Notes under the pieces: model-generated
The model's database searches: none
Seen by the model: only the letters and a program-made list of their open reading frames with translations
Told to the model about the DNA's origin: nothing
Position numbers and translations under genes: made by a program
DNA from: Streptomyces kaniharaensis
GTDB taxonomy: Bacteria; Actinomycetota; Actinomycetes; Streptomycetales; Streptomycetaceae
NCBI RefSeq assembly: GCF_009569385.1
Contig: NZ_WBOF01000003.1
Span: 434,001-498,000 of the forward strand
Direction: 5' to 3'
Length of the DNA: 64,000 nucleotides
In this document: positions 33,844 to 42,807 of the stretch, piece by piece
Numbering within the stretch: the first letter of the stretch is position 1
Layout: every line of letters starts with the position of its first letter

Positions 33844-35487
33844 ATGTGTGTGCCCGTGAAGATCCTTCGGACCTCCCGACGCGCACTGCCCGTGGCCGTC
33901 ACCGCGGCCACCGCGGCCCTCCTCGCCGGCTGCACCGGCTCCGGCTCCGGCGCAGGCAGCACCGCCTCCGGCACGCCGACGCCCACGCCATCCGCCACCA
34001 CCACGAGCGCGGCCCCGACGCCGGCCGCCGCACCCACCCCGACGCCCAGGCCCACCGGCGCCAACGACCCGGCGCTCAAGCCGTTCTACGGCCAGCAGCT
34101 CGCCTGGGCGGCATGCCCGGCCGACCCCGAGACCGGGAAGACGGACGACTCGCCCGTGCAGTGCGCCACCCTGAAGGTGCCGCTCGACTACGCCAGTCCC
34201 GCCACCGGCACGCTCGACGTCGCCGTGGTCCGCAATCCCGCCCGCAAGCAGGACCAGCGGGTCGGCTCCCTGCTGCTCAACCCCGGCGGCCCGGGCGGCT
34301 CCGGCGTTGCCATGGTCAAGGGCTGGGCCAAGGGCTACGAGGGTGCACTGCACGACCGCTTCGACATGGTCGGTTTCGACCCGCGCGGCGTCGGCGGCAC
34401 CAACCCGGTCAACTGCCTGGACGACAAGGCCCGGGACACCTGGGTCACCACCGACCAGCCCGGCGCGGACCACGGCAAGGCGCTCGCCGACGCCTGCCAG
34501 GCCAGGTTCGCCAAGGTGCTCCCGTTCGTCAGCACCCGCAACACCGCCCGCGACATGGACGTGCTGCGCGCCGTCCTCGGTGACCAGAAGCTGAACTACC
34601 TGGGCATGTCCTACGGCACCTACCTCGGCTCGCTGTACGCCGAGGAGTTCCCGGACCGGGTCGGCCACCTCGTCCTGGACGGCGCCACGTCCCCGTCGAC
34701 GTCGCTGGTGCAGCACAACATCGAGCAGCAGGCGGGCTTCGAACGCGCCCTCAAGGCCTTCGCCGCCGACTGCACCACCAAGGACGTGTGCCCGCTCGGC
34801 AAGGACCCGGAGCAGGCCCCGCAGAAGCTCGCCGACTTCCTCGACGGCCTCAAGGACAAGCCGCTCACCACGTCCGACGGCCGGACCCTCACCGCCAACG
34901 CGGCCTGGACGGGCGTGCTCAGCAGGCTCTACGGCGGCGAGCGGGCCTGGAAGGACCTGCGCGGCGTGCTCGGCGCCGCCATGCAGCGCGGCAACGGCGA
35001 CTACCTCTATCAGCTCGCCGACGGCTACAACGGGCGGGACAAGGACGGCCACTACGGCGTCTCCGCGGATGCCTACACCGCCATCCACTGCGCGGACGGC
35101 GCCACCGGCGCCCCGTCTGGCGAGCAGCTCCAGGCCGCTCTCACCGACCTCGCCGCCAAGGCCCCGCTGGTCAGCAAGCACGACCCGACCCTCGCCCTGT
35201 TCGACCCGGACTGCCGGATCTGGCCGTTCCGCTCCACCGAGCAGCCGCACGCGGTCAAGTCGCTCGCGACCGCCCCGATCGTCGTCGTCGGCACCACCGG
35301 CGACCCGGCCACGCCGTACGCGTGGGCGCAGCGGCTGACCACCGAGCTCGGCAACGCCGTGCTCCTGACCCGCGAGGGCGAGGGGCACACCGCGTACGGC
35401 GCGAGCAGCTGCATCCGCAGTTCGGTCGACGCCTTCCTGGTGGACGGCACCGTCCCGGCCGCCGGGACGCGCTGCCCGACCGACTGA
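33844..35487 (+). CDS. Secreted lipoprotein peptidase, alpha/beta hydrolase (tripeptidyl aminopeptidase-like)
   Basis: The product, about 547 residues, has a lipobox ALLAGC after a basic and hydrophobic signal, then a Thr/Pro-rich linker. The hydrolase has LLLNPGGPGGSGVAMVKGWA (oxyanion loop), FDPRGVGGTNPV, nucleophile elbow LGMSYGTYLGSLYA and a C-terminal TAP-like lobe with VVVGTTGDPATPYAWA and EGEGHTAYGAS (Asp and His). This matches SlpD/SlpE-type tripeptidyl aminopeptidases of Streptomyces, which feed on peptides at the cell surface. The start is uncertain: ATG 33844 or GTG 33856, neither with a clear ribosome site. Confidence 0.85.
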   Translation: MCVPVKILRTSRRALPVAVTAATAALLAGCTGSGSGAGSTASGTPTPTPSATTTSAAPTPAAAPTPTPRPTGANDPALKPFYGQQLAWAACPADPETGKTDDSPVQCATLKVPLDYASPATGTLDVAVVRNPARKQDQRVGSLLLNPGGPGGSGVAMVKGWAKGYEGALHDRFDMVGFDPRGVGGTNPVNCLDDKARDTWVTTDQPGADHGKALADACQARFAKVLPFVSTRNTARDMDVLRAVLGDQKLNYLGMSYGTYLGSLYAEEFPDRVGHLVLDGATSPSTSLVQHNIEQQAGFERALKAFAADCTTKDVCPLGKDPEQAPQKLADFLDGLKDKPLTTSDGRTLTANAAWTGVLSRLYGGERAWKDLRGVLGAAMQRGNGDYLYQLADGYNGRDKDGHYGVSADAYTAIHCADGATGAPSGEQLQAALTDLAAKAPLVSKHDPTLALFDPDCRIWPFRSTEQPHAVKSLATAPIVVVGTTGDPATPYAWAQRLTTELGNAVLLTREGEGHTAYGASSCIRSSVDAFLVDGTVPAAGTRCPTD

Positions 35488-35519
35488 CGCCGCGCGCCGG
35501 TGCCGGTGCCGACCGGCAC

Positions 35520-35570
35520 CTGACGGCCCGTACCGCCCTCACCGCGGTCGCGGGCGGTACGGGCCGTCAG
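35520..35570. terminator. Bidirectional terminator
   Basis: CTGACGGCCCGTACCGCC and its perfect complement make an 18-bp stem with a 15-nt loop. The element overlaps the last codons of the convergent hypothetical gene. Confidence 0.8.
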
Positions 35571-36271
35571 CTTGTCTCGGGCGAGGCGAGCTCGTCGACG
35601 AGGGCCGAGCCCGGCTGCGGGATCTCGCCGTAGTCATCGTCGTCGGCCGTGACGGTCAGCCGGTTGACGACGGCCTCCAGCGCGGCCGGCAGGCGAGGGT
35701 GGAGCCCCTCGTGGCAGCGCGCGAGGATGTCGTGCCGCACGTCCTCCGGCAGCAGGGGCGCCTTGGCGCGGTAACTCCGCACGTTGCTACGAGGGTTGGC
35801 GGCGAGCCGCTCGGCCTGGTCGCGCCAGTAGGCGGCGTCCCGGGTCTCCCCCAGCCGAAGGTGGTGCAGGTGGAGCAGGTACGCGGCGGTGGGGCTGCCG
35901 GAGCCGGCCGCGAACTGCCACCAGAACTGGGCGGGGTCGTCCCGTCCGGTCACCGCGAGCAGGCACGCGAAGACCAGCGCGCCCTCGGGGTGGATCCGGT
36001 TGCTGTTCACCAGCAGGTCCAGCGACCGCCCGGCCTGCGGCGCGCCGAGGACCAGGGCGGTGGCCAGGTCGAGCTCGTGGGCGGCCTGCTCGTGCTCGGA
36101 CGGGAACGGCGCGGGCGCGGCGGTCACCCGGTCGAGCCGGGAGGGCTGTGCGGCGGGCACGCAGGGGAACACCCGCACCTGCCGGACCTGTTCGCCCCCA
36201 CCGCCGCTGCCGGGCGGCGGGGTGTCGGCATCCCCGTTCAGCCACCCGAGCAGACCGTACTGCTCGCTCAT
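35567..36271 (-). CDS. Hypothetical protein coupled to sigma-like factor
   Basis: The 234-residue soluble protein has a Gly/Pro-rich N-terminal part, then a helical region (HELDLATALVLGAPQAGRSL; FACLLAVTGRDDPAQFWWQF; AYLLHLHHLRLGETRDAAYW) that looks like TPR-type helical repeats. It ends in an acidic tail. The ATG overlaps the stop of the sigma-like gene by four bases, so the two are co-translated. A role as partner or modulator of that factor is likely from context only. No anti-sigma zinc motif or membrane helix is present. Confidence 0.75.
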   Translation of the reverse strand: MSEQYGLLGWLNGDADTPPPGSGGGGEQVRQVRVFPCVPAAQPSRLDRVTAAPAPFPSEHEQAAHELDLATALVLGAPQAGRSLDLLVNSNRIHPEGALVFACLLAVTGRDDPAQFWWQFAAGSGSPTAAYLLHLHHLRLGETRDAAYWRDQAERLAANPRSNVRSYRAKAPLLPEDVRHDILARCHEGLHPRLPAALEAVVNRLTVTADDDDYGEIPQPGSALVDELASPETS

Positions 36272-36945
36272 CGGTCGTCCCTCCGTTCCGTGTCCGGTTC
36301 CGTTTCCACGTCCGGTTCCGTTCCGCCCCTGAGCCCCGGCGTCGCGAAGTCCAGCCGCCCGGTGGCCCGGGCGATCCGGCGGCGGGCCTGGCAGCGGTGC
36401 GAGCGCAGCGTCGCCGGCGTGATGCCGAGGTAGCCGGCGGCCTGGTCGTCGTCCAGGCCGAGGCAGTAGGCGAGCACGACGGTGTCGCGCTGGCGCTCGG
36501 GCAGGTCGAGGATCGCGCCGAGCAGCGCGAGCTGTTCGGACAGCGTCTGCGGGCGCAGCCCCGCCCGGTGGCAGAACCGGCCGATCGCGGCGTCCATGGC
36601 GGCGGTCTGCAGCACGGCGGCCTCGCTCTGCGCGGCCAGCCAGGCGGCGAGGTGCTCCTTGAGCAGCCGCCAGGCGTACGCGGCCGGGGCCTCCTGGCGC
36701 AGCGCGAGCGGCCAGTTGTGGAGCAGGTGGTCCTTGGTCCGGCGGACCACCAGGGCGGCGGCGTCCCCGTGGGCGCCGACCTGGGTGCGGGCGAAGGCGG
36801 TCCAGGCCCGCTCGTGGGTGCTGCAGAAGGCGTCGAAGGTGATTCTCAGACGGGCGCCGTCCGGCGCGGTGCCGCCGCCGTCGTTCATGGTCCGCCCTCC
36901 CCCGCGCCCGCTCGTCTGGGCGGGCGCGTCCCGGTCGATGGTCAT
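36268..36945 (-). CDS. Sigma-70 family (ECF-like) RNA polymerase sigma factor
   Basis: The 225-residue protein has a clear region 4: LPERQRDTVVLAYCLGLDDD, then GYLGITPATLRSHRCQARRR, a helix-turn-helix for -35 recognition. The N-terminal half (FDAFCSTHERAWTAFARTQV) occupies the place of region 2 but is weakly conserved. It may be a divergent ECF factor or a sigma-like regulator. The ATG at 36945 has GGGGAGG upstream. Its partner gene follows with a four-base overlap. Confidence 0.8.
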   Translation of the reverse strand: MTIDRDAPAQTSGRGGGRTMNDGGGTAPDGARLRITFDAFCSTHERAWTAFARTQVGAHGDAAALVVRRTKDHLLHNWPLALRQEAPAAYAWRLLKEHLAAWLAAQSEAAVLQTAAMDAAIGRFCHRAGLRPQTLSEQLALLGAILDLPERQRDTVVLAYCLGLDDDQAAGYLGITPATLRSHRCQARRRIARATGRLDFATPGLRGGTEPDVETEPDTERRDDR

Positions 36946-37130
36946 GCGGTGTCCTCCCCGTGTGGTCGAGGGGAACGTGCGAGCCCCCGTGACACATGCA
37001 AGCGCATTCGCGGGCCGGTTGTGCAAACCCGCCACGCACTCCCGGGCCGTCGACAAAAATAGGACCGGGCCACGAACTGACTTACCGTTACCCAATGATG
37101 GGCCACGGGAACGATCACGAAGGGGGAACG

Positions 37131-37946
37131 ATGACGACGGGCGGCGACGGGGCCGAGATCGATCTCCAGCTGCACCGGGCGCACTCCGCCCGGATGTACG
37201 ACTACTTCCTGGGCGGCACCACCAACTTCGCCCCCGACCGGGAGGCGGCCGGACAGGCCATGGCCGTCTTCCCCTGGGCCGGCACCGCAGCCCGGGCCAA
37301 CCGCGCCTTCATGCACCGCTCCACGCGGGTGCTGGCCGGCACCGGTATAGCCCAGTTCCTCGACATCGGCACCGGCATACCCACCAGTCCCAACCTGCAC
37401 GAGGTCGCCCAGGGGGTGAACCCGCGGGCCCGGGTGGTCTACACCGACAACGACCCCATCGTGTACGCCCACGCGCAGGCCCTGCTGCACTCCACCGAGC
37501 AGGGCCGCACCGCCTACGTCCAGGCCGACGTCCGCGATCCCGAGGCCATCCTCAACTCCCCCATGCTGCACGACACCCTCGACCTGACCCGGCCCGTCGC
37601 CCTCAGCCTGGTCGCCCTCCTGCACTTCGTGCCGGGCTCGGACGATGCCCACGCCGTCGTCGACCGGCTCAAGCGCGCACTCCCCTCCGGCAGCGCCCTC
37701 GTGCTCAGCCACGGCACCCGGGACTTCGCCCCCGCCGAGACCGCGCGCGTCGCCCAGGTGTACACCGCCGCCGGCACCGCCGTGCAGCAGCGCACCCGGG
37801 AGGAGATCGGCCGCTTCTTCGACGGCTGGCGCCTCCTCGACCCCGGCCTCGTCGCCACCCACCGCTGGCGCCCCGACGGCGACACCGATCCGACCGTCAC
37901 CGACGCCCAGATCTCGGCCTACGCGGCGGTCGCGGTCAAGCCCTGA
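37131..37946 (+). CDS. SAM-dependent methyltransferase, DUF574 type (copy 2)
   Basis: The 271-residue paralogue of the copy at 31.4 kb shares HSARMYDYFLGGTTNFAPDR, AQFLDIGTGIPTSPNLHEVA and RVVYTDNDPIVYAHAQALL. The ATG has AGGGGGAA 2 nt upstream. It is divergent from the sigma-like operon and could be one of its targets. Substrate is unknown. Confidence 0.88.
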   Translation: MTTGGDGAEIDLQLHRAHSARMYDYFLGGTTNFAPDREAAGQAMAVFPWAGTAARANRAFMHRSTRVLAGTGIAQFLDIGTGIPTSPNLHEVAQGVNPRARVVYTDNDPIVYAHAQALLHSTEQGRTAYVQADVRDPEAILNSPMLHDTLDLTRPVALSLVALLHFVPGSDDAHAVVDRLKRALPSGSALVLSHGTRDFAPAETARVAQVYTAAGTAVQQRTREEIGRFFDGWRLLDPGLVATHRWRPDGDTDPTVTDAQISAYAAVAVKP

Positions 37947-38089
37947 CATCCATGCGGAGTACCGCCCTTCGTGGGTGAGGTGACGTCCTCGGCGGTGAGC
38001 GAGTCCCCGTGTCCGCTTCCGCCGAGGCGTCGCGGCAACGACAAAACCGGTGGTCGAAGGCCGCGACCGGCGGCATGATCGGGGCCGTG

Positions 38090-38683
38090 ATGGACGTACC
38101 ACTGCACCAGATCCGCGCGCGCCACACGCCGGAGACGATCACCGTCTACCAGGCCTACGCGCCGCACATCGGCCTGCCCGCCGCCCGCGACGGCCGCTTC
38201 CCGGAGGCCTGGAAGCGCGACCGCATGACGTGGATCAAGCCGTCGTTCCTGTGGATGATGTACCGCTGCGGCTGGGCTGCCAAGGAGGGCCAGGAGACCG
38301 TCCTCGCCGTCGAGATCTCCCGTGAGGGCTTCGAGTGGGCCCTGCGACACGCCTGCCTCTCCCACTACGTGCGCGGCCTGCACGACGACCGCGCCTCCTG
38401 GCAGCGCACGCTGAAGCGCGCGCCCGCCCGCGTCCAGTGGGACCCGGAGCGCAGCCTCCACCTCCAGCCGCTGCCCCACCGCTCCCTACAGCTCGGGCTC
38501 GCCGGGGAGTCCGCACACCGGTACGCCGACGAGTGGATACGGTCGATCACCGACGTGACGCCGCTCGCCCACGAGGTCCACGCCCTCGTCCGCGCCGGCG
38601 ACCTGGTAGCGGCCCGGGACCTCCTCCCGGACGAGACCCCGTATCCCATCGCCGACGAGCTGCTGGCCCACCTGCGTGCCTGA
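38090..38683 (+). CDS. DUF4291 family protein
   Basis: The 197-residue protein has the DUF4291 pattern IRARHTPETITVYQAYAPHI, RMTWIKPSFLWMMYRCGWA and VQWDPERSLHLQPLPHRSLQ. It is cytoplasmic, rich in Trp and His, and of unknown function. The ATG at 38090 overlaps a GTG one codon upstream. The ribosome site is weak, but the conserved start MDVPLHQIRARHT supports the choice. Confidence 0.85.
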   Translation: MDVPLHQIRARHTPETITVYQAYAPHIGLPAARDGRFPEAWKRDRMTWIKPSFLWMMYRCGWAAKEGQETVLAVEISREGFEWALRHACLSHYVRGLHDDRASWQRTLKRAPARVQWDPERSLHLQPLPHRSLQLGLAGESAHRYADEWIRSITDVTPLAHEVHALVRAGDLVAARDLLPDETPYPIADELLAHLRA

Positions 38684-38739
38684 GCACATGAGTAGAAGTA
38701 CTCATGACACCGGACTCGCCGACGGGTGAGGATCCGGGC

Positions 38740-39309
38740 ATGACGATGATCAAGATGGCAAGGGTTCGGGCCGGGATACCGGCCGTGGCGGCGCTGGGCC
38801 TGTTAGTGGCGGGGTGCGGGACGCAGCGGGCAGGGGACGTCGCCGGGGCGGGCACGCCCTCGCGGCCCGCGGTGGTGACGCCGACCACGCCCCTGGACTT
38901 CCCGTGTCCCGGGGAGAGCCCCAGCGCGACGGCCACGACGGAGTCGAGCGCGGTGCCGGCGGAGGCCGGCGACCACTACCGGGAGAACAACGGCTTCAAG
39001 GTGCCGATTCCGCTGCACGGGCAGCCGCGTTGCGACGGACTCGATGCCGTCAAGCGGATCGAGGGGGCACTCGATCCGCTGCGCAAGCGGGGCGACTACA
39101 AGGCGGAAAGCGCCCGGAGCGCGCTCACCGGTCTCGGCTACGAGGCCGGGAAGGTGAAGGTGTACCAGGACACCGCCGGCGTCAGCTTCCTCGTCGAGGC
39201 TCCCCGGATGTGTCTGGAGGGCACGATGAACCAGGCCTCCACCCGGGCGGACGCCTTCGGCGGATATCCGGACCACAGCGGCTGCGACGTACCCTCCGGC
39301 GGGCACTAG
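38740..39309 (+). CDS. Putative lipoprotein
   Basis: The 189-residue precursor has a signal peptide (MIKMARVRAGIPAVAALGL) ending in a lipobox LVAGC. Two paired cysteine regions (DFPCPGE, QPRCDGLD, RMCLEG, SGCDVPSG) could form disulfides outside the membrane. No family is recognised. The start ATG follows GTGAGGAT. Confidence 0.75.
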   Translation: MTMIKMARVRAGIPAVAALGLLVAGCGTQRAGDVAGAGTPSRPAVVTPTTPLDFPCPGESPSATATTESSAVPAEAGDHYRENNGFKVPIPLHGQPRCDGLDAVKRIEGALDPLRKRGDYKAESARSALTGLGYEAGKVKVYQDTAGVSFLVEAPRMCLEGTMNQASTRADAFGGYPDHSGCDVPSGGH

Positions 39310-39381
39310 CCCCACCGGCCCCGGTGGCGGTGGCCGTCCCGAACTCGCCGGGCCGCCACCGCCGTTGTGCCGTCGATCGGA

Positions 39382-40266
39382 TCAGACCCGGTCGGCGGCG
39401 ATCAGCACGTACTGGAACGAGCCGTCCTTGTACGAGTTGATGAACGCCTCCTCGATGCCGGTGACGAGCGACGAGGTGGCGCGCAGCTCCCAGTACGGCA
39501 GGGTGTCGGGGGTCAGGTCGATGACGGCCTGCGGTACGAGGCGGTTGTCGGCCATGGCGCGCAGGTACTCCCGGCGGGAGTGGATGTTGCACTCGAAGTG
39601 CGCGTTGATCTGCGAGACCCACTTCGACGGCTGGCCGTAGGCCGGGTTCCAGCAGCCGGTGATGGTGACGTACCGGCCGCCGACCGCGAGGACGCGGGAG
39701 TGCTCGGCGAAGAGGTCGTGCAGGTCGACGTACATGCTGGACTCGTTGTTCCACGAGCCCGCCACCGAGCCGGTCTCGAAGGGCATGTCGAGCATGTTGC
39801 ACACCCGGGAGCGGACGAAGTCGCCGACGCCGAGCTCGCGGGCCCGCTGGTTGCCGAAGTCGGCCTGCTTGGTGGAGAGCGTGAGGCCCTCGACCCGGCA
39901 GCCGAAGCGCTGGTGGGCCATCACCATGGACCCGCCGCGCCCGCAGCCGGCGTCGACGAGCATGGCGTCGGGGGTGATCGGGCCGAGGTGGTCGAGGAGC
40001 ACGTCGGCCTGGGCGGACTCCAGGCGGTGCAGCTCGGTGATCACCTTCTTCTCGCGCTCGCTGTCGGCCGGGTCGCCGATCGCGGCCCGGTCGACCGGGC
40101 CGATGCCGTAGTGGTGGTGGTAGAGGCCGTCGACGTCGCCGAGGCGGAGGTTCACGGGCCGGGCCTCGTGGTCCCAGTAGCGTGCGATGTCGCCCTGGTA
40201 GGGCGTTGCCGGACCGGGGATGGCGGCGTGGCCGGCCGCGGTGGTGAGGTCGTCGGTCAAGGACAT
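39382..40266 (-). CDS. Geranyl diphosphate 2-C-methyltransferase (2-methylisoborneol pathway)
   Basis: The 294-residue SAM methyltransferase has motif I LVDAGCGRGGSMVMAHQRFG, followed by VEGLTLSTKQADFGNQRARE and WNNESSMYVDLHDLFAEHSR. It methylates geranyl diphosphate at C2, making the C11 precursor of the musty odorant 2-methylisoborneol. It lies just downstream of the cyclase on the same strand with a GAGGAG site before the ATG, the order known from Streptomyces mib operons. Confidence 0.95.
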   Translation of the reverse strand: MSLTDDLTTAAGHAAIPGPATPYQGDIARYWDHEARPVNLRLGDVDGLYHHHYGIGPVDRAAIGDPADSEREKKVITELHRLESAQADVLLDHLGPITPDAMLVDAGCGRGGSMVMAHQRFGCRVEGLTLSTKQADFGNQRARELGVGDFVRSRVCNMLDMPFETGSVAGSWNNESSMYVDLHDLFAEHSRVLAVGGRYVTITGCWNPAYGQPSKWVSQINAHFECNIHSRREYLRAMADNRLVPQAVIDLTPDTLPYWELRATSSLVTGIEEAFINSYKDGSFQYVLIAADRV

Positions 40267-40292
40267 GGGTCGAGCTCCTCGGGTACGGATGG

Positions 40293-41462
40293 TTACCAGA
40301 AATCGGGCAGGGTGTAGCGGTAGGTGTTGGTCCGGTGCCAGTAGTGGTTGCCGTCCAGCCACGCGGAGACTCCGTGGAGGAAGCGCACCAGGGTGGGGAC
40401 GGGGCAGGCGGCGACGAGGGCGGCGGCCTCGGACTCGAAGGCGTGCATGAGGTCGTTGTGGACCTCGACGGCCTTCAGGTAGCCGTCGCGCTCGGAGAGG
40501 TCCTCGCGCTCGGAGATCACCACGGGCAGGTTGAGGTGCCGGCCGGGGCTGGCGAGTTCCTTGGTGTAGGAGTACAGGTCGTTGACGATCGTGGTGGCGT
40601 TGCCGGCGAGGGCGATGACGCGCTGCATCGCGGGCAGGGCGTGCAGTTCGACGGGCAGCTCGTACGCGCCGACGGTGTCCGTGATCGTGGGACAGGGGCG
40701 GAAGTTGTTGAACTGGCGCATCGCCAGGTACTCCCACACCGCGGGGACGTGCTCCGTCTCGGCCCACGACGCCTCGGCGAGGTAGCCGAGGTGCAGCCGC
40801 GCCATGTCGTGCCGGAAGCGGTCCGACTGGGAGGGCGTGGCGGCGCGGGTGAAGTACTCCATGGCGGAGCGGTACGCGCGCCGGGGGGCGTCCCCGTGCA
40901 GCGACGTCTCCCAGTGCGGGCCGTACTCCGCCGTGGTGTGCAGCGGGTCGATCGCCGTGTGCGCGAGCAGCAGACGCCCGCCGAGGCCGATCGGCGAGCC
41001 GCCGTGGTCCTCGCAGTAGTAGTCGTCGACCGCGTTCTCGGCGACCATCAGGCGGGCGGCGAGCATCAGATGGTCGACGCTCGGTGCGTCGGGGTGGCAG
41101 GCCACCATGTAGCGGCCGGTCGAGAAGCCGTCGAACTGGTCCTCCCACTCCGGCGGGTAGAGCTCGACCTCGTCCATCGCCCAGGACTTGATCTTCAGGC
41201 CGAGCTCCTCCACCCGGACGGGGTCGGGCTCGGCGATCGGGTGGTGGTACAGGCCGGGGACGGGATCACCGGGCTTCGGCTTGCCCGCGGCCGGTGCCGG
41301 TGCTGTCCGACCGGCCGCTTCCACGCGCGGCGCCAGGTGTAGGCCGGCCGTCCCGATTCCGCTGGGACCGCGCAGAATCCGGTCGATGGCCGGGGAGTTG
41401 ACGGCCGTCGCGTTCACGGCCATCGGGTTCGCGGCCGCGGGGTTCACGCCCGTGGCGTTCAT
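40293..41462 (-). CDS. 2-Methylisoborneol synthase (class I terpene cyclase)
   Basis: The 389-residue cyclase has the Asp-rich metal motif DDYYCED (residues 146-152) and the NSE motif NDLYSYTKE (294-302), both binding the Mg-diphosphate cluster. HRTNTYRYTLP near the end carries the RY pair. It cyclises 2-methyl-geranyl diphosphate to 2-methylisoborneol. The low-complexity start (VNPAAANPMAVNATAVNSP) is normal for the family, whose N-terminus is disordered. No ribosome site is clear at the ATG, but no earlier start exists in frame. The usual upstream cyclic-nucleotide-binding gene is missing. Confidence 0.95.
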   Translation of the reverse strand: MNATGVNPAAANPMAVNATAVNSPAIDRILRGPSGIGTAGLHLAPRVEAAGRTAPAPAAGKPKPGDPVPGLYHHPIAEPDPVRVEELGLKIKSWAMDEVELYPPEWEDQFDGFSTGRYMVACHPDAPSVDHLMLAARLMVAENAVDDYYCEDHGGSPIGLGGRLLLAHTAIDPLHTTAEYGPHWETSLHGDAPRRAYRSAMEYFTRAATPSQSDRFRHDMARLHLGYLAEASWAETEHVPAVWEYLAMRQFNNFRPCPTITDTVGAYELPVELHALPAMQRVIALAGNATTIVNDLYSYTKELASPGRHLNLPVVISEREDLSERDGYLKAVEVHNDLMHAFESEAAALVAACPVPTLVRFLHGVSAWLDGNHYWHRTNTYRYTLPDFW

Positions 41463-41575
41463 GGCCGCACCGCCGCGACGTCGACGGATCGGCGCCGCGC
41501 CACGTGCCGCGTCCGCGTCCTGGTGCCCAGGGGCATGGAGGGACCTCCCGCTGAGAAGGGTTGCCGAAAAAGGAC

Positions 41576-41590
41576 ATGACGGATCGTCAT
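41576..41590 (-). promoter_or_regulatory. Dyad upstream of the MIB operon
   Basis: ATGACG-GAT-CGTCAT is a perfect 6-bp-arm dyad about 115 bp before the cyclase start, in the 285-bp gap that must contain the operon promoter. It is a candidate operator only. Confidence 0.35.
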
Positions 41591-41747
41591 CCCGCCCGGC
41601 GAGAGGGGGATCTCCGTAGGCCGCCCGTCTCGCTCGACCCCAACCGTAGGGCGGAGGGCACGTACTCCATCGCGACGGACGATCTTCTACACCCGATAAG
41701 GTGAACGTCTGGGTCTACCGGGTTTGGAAACGACGGTCCTCGGGCTA

Positions 41748-42656
41748 TCAGGGGCCGTCTGTCCCTCGGAACCCTCCCCGGGCGAGCGACGCCGCCGCCG
41801 TGGCCGCGTCGGTGACCGGGAAGCGGGGATCCAGGTCGGCGAGCAGCTCCAGCAGGTGGTCGCGGACCGGGCCGGGCCGTGTGGCGACCGACCCCGACAG
41901 GACCAGCAGCTCGTGCGCCACGGCCGTCGCCCGGACCAGGGCGGTCAGGTGCCCGGCCGCCGTACGGGCGATGGCCAGGGCGGCGGCGTCCCCGTCCCGC
42001 GCGGCCCCGCCGACGAGCGGGGAGAGCTCGGCCAGCCGGCGCGGCGGTCCGGCGTACGCCCAACCCACCAGCTCCGCAGCGGACTTGGCGCCACAGTGGT
42101 CGAGCACCGCGCGCCCCAGCCGCCCGCCCGGTTCGGCGTGAGCGTGCCGCAGGGCCTCCCGGCCGAGCCAGAACCCGCTCCCCTCGTCGCCCAGCAGCCA
42201 CCCCAGGCCGCCGGTGCTCGCCACCGTCCGGCCCTCGACGCACCGGACGCAGACCGCACCCGTCCCCGCGATCAGCACCGTGCCGGTCGTGCCCGTTGCG
42301 CCAGTCCCGCCCGGAGCGCCCGGAGCGCCCGAGGCGAGCGCCGGCACCGCGTCGGGCACCAGCCGGACGGGGCAGTCGAGACCGAACGCCGCGCGGCACT
42401 GCCCGGCGTAGGCCTCGGGGTCGGCCAGCGACCGGTATCCGGCGAGGCCGACCAGGCACCCGGCCACCCGGCCGCGGTCGAGACCGTGCAGGGCGAGGCC
42501 GGCCGCCCGCGTGAGGTTCCCGATCGCCACCGCCGGATCCGCCCCGGCGGGGTTGCCGCCCCCGGCCTCGCCACGGCCCACCACCCGGCCGTCGCCCAAG
42601 AGGACCACCGCCCTGGTCCGGCTGCCGCCCGCGTCCAGCCCGAGGAAGAACCGCAC
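41748..42656 (-). CDS. BadF/BadG/BcrA/BcrD-type ATPase (N-acetylglucosamine kinase-like)
   Basis: The 302-residue ASKHA-fold kinase has the phosphate-1 motif FFLGLDAGGSRTRAVVL, phosphate-2 GTVLIAGTGAVCVRCV and GWLLGDEGSGFWLGREAL. That set is typical of N-acetylglucosamine/N-acetylmuramic kinases of the BadF group. It probably phosphorylates an amino sugar from the wall or chitin. A short Gly/Ala/Thr-rich insertion (ASGAPGAPGGTGATGTTG) precedes phosphate-2. The GTG start has GGAGG 7 nt upstream. Confidence 0.88.
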   Translation of the reverse strand: MRFFLGLDAGGSRTRAVVLLGDGRVVGRGEAGGGNPAGADPAVAIGNLTRAAGLALHGLDRGRVAGCLVGLAGYRSLADPEAYAGQCRAAFGLDCPVRLVPDAVPALASGAPGAPGGTGATGTTGTVLIAGTGAVCVRCVEGRTVASTGGLGWLLGDEGSGFWLGREALRHAHAEPGGRLGRAVLDHCGAKSAAELVGWAYAGPPRRLAELSPLVGGAARDGDAAALAIARTAAGHLTALVRATAVAHELLVLSGSVATRPGPVRDHLLELLADLDPRFPVTDAATAAASLARGGFRGTDGP

Positions 42657-42807
42657 CCCGCCACCTCCACGCCGCGTCCGTACACCTCCACCGCGACCAC
42701 CACCGTCCCACACCGCCCCGCCCGGCGATTTGCCGCGTTCAACACGCGATGCGGTAATTGAAGCTCCGGGTACGTGACCCGTTCCACCGGCCCCGCGGGA
42801 GCAGGAA

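Noticed and set aside
32323..35388. A 1021-codon minus-strand frame covering the transporter and the peptidase gene
   Set aside because: Only the last 455 codons encode the transporter. The rest is antisense to a peptidase with intact catalytic motifs and is low-complexity Val/Gly/Ala/Arg sequence.
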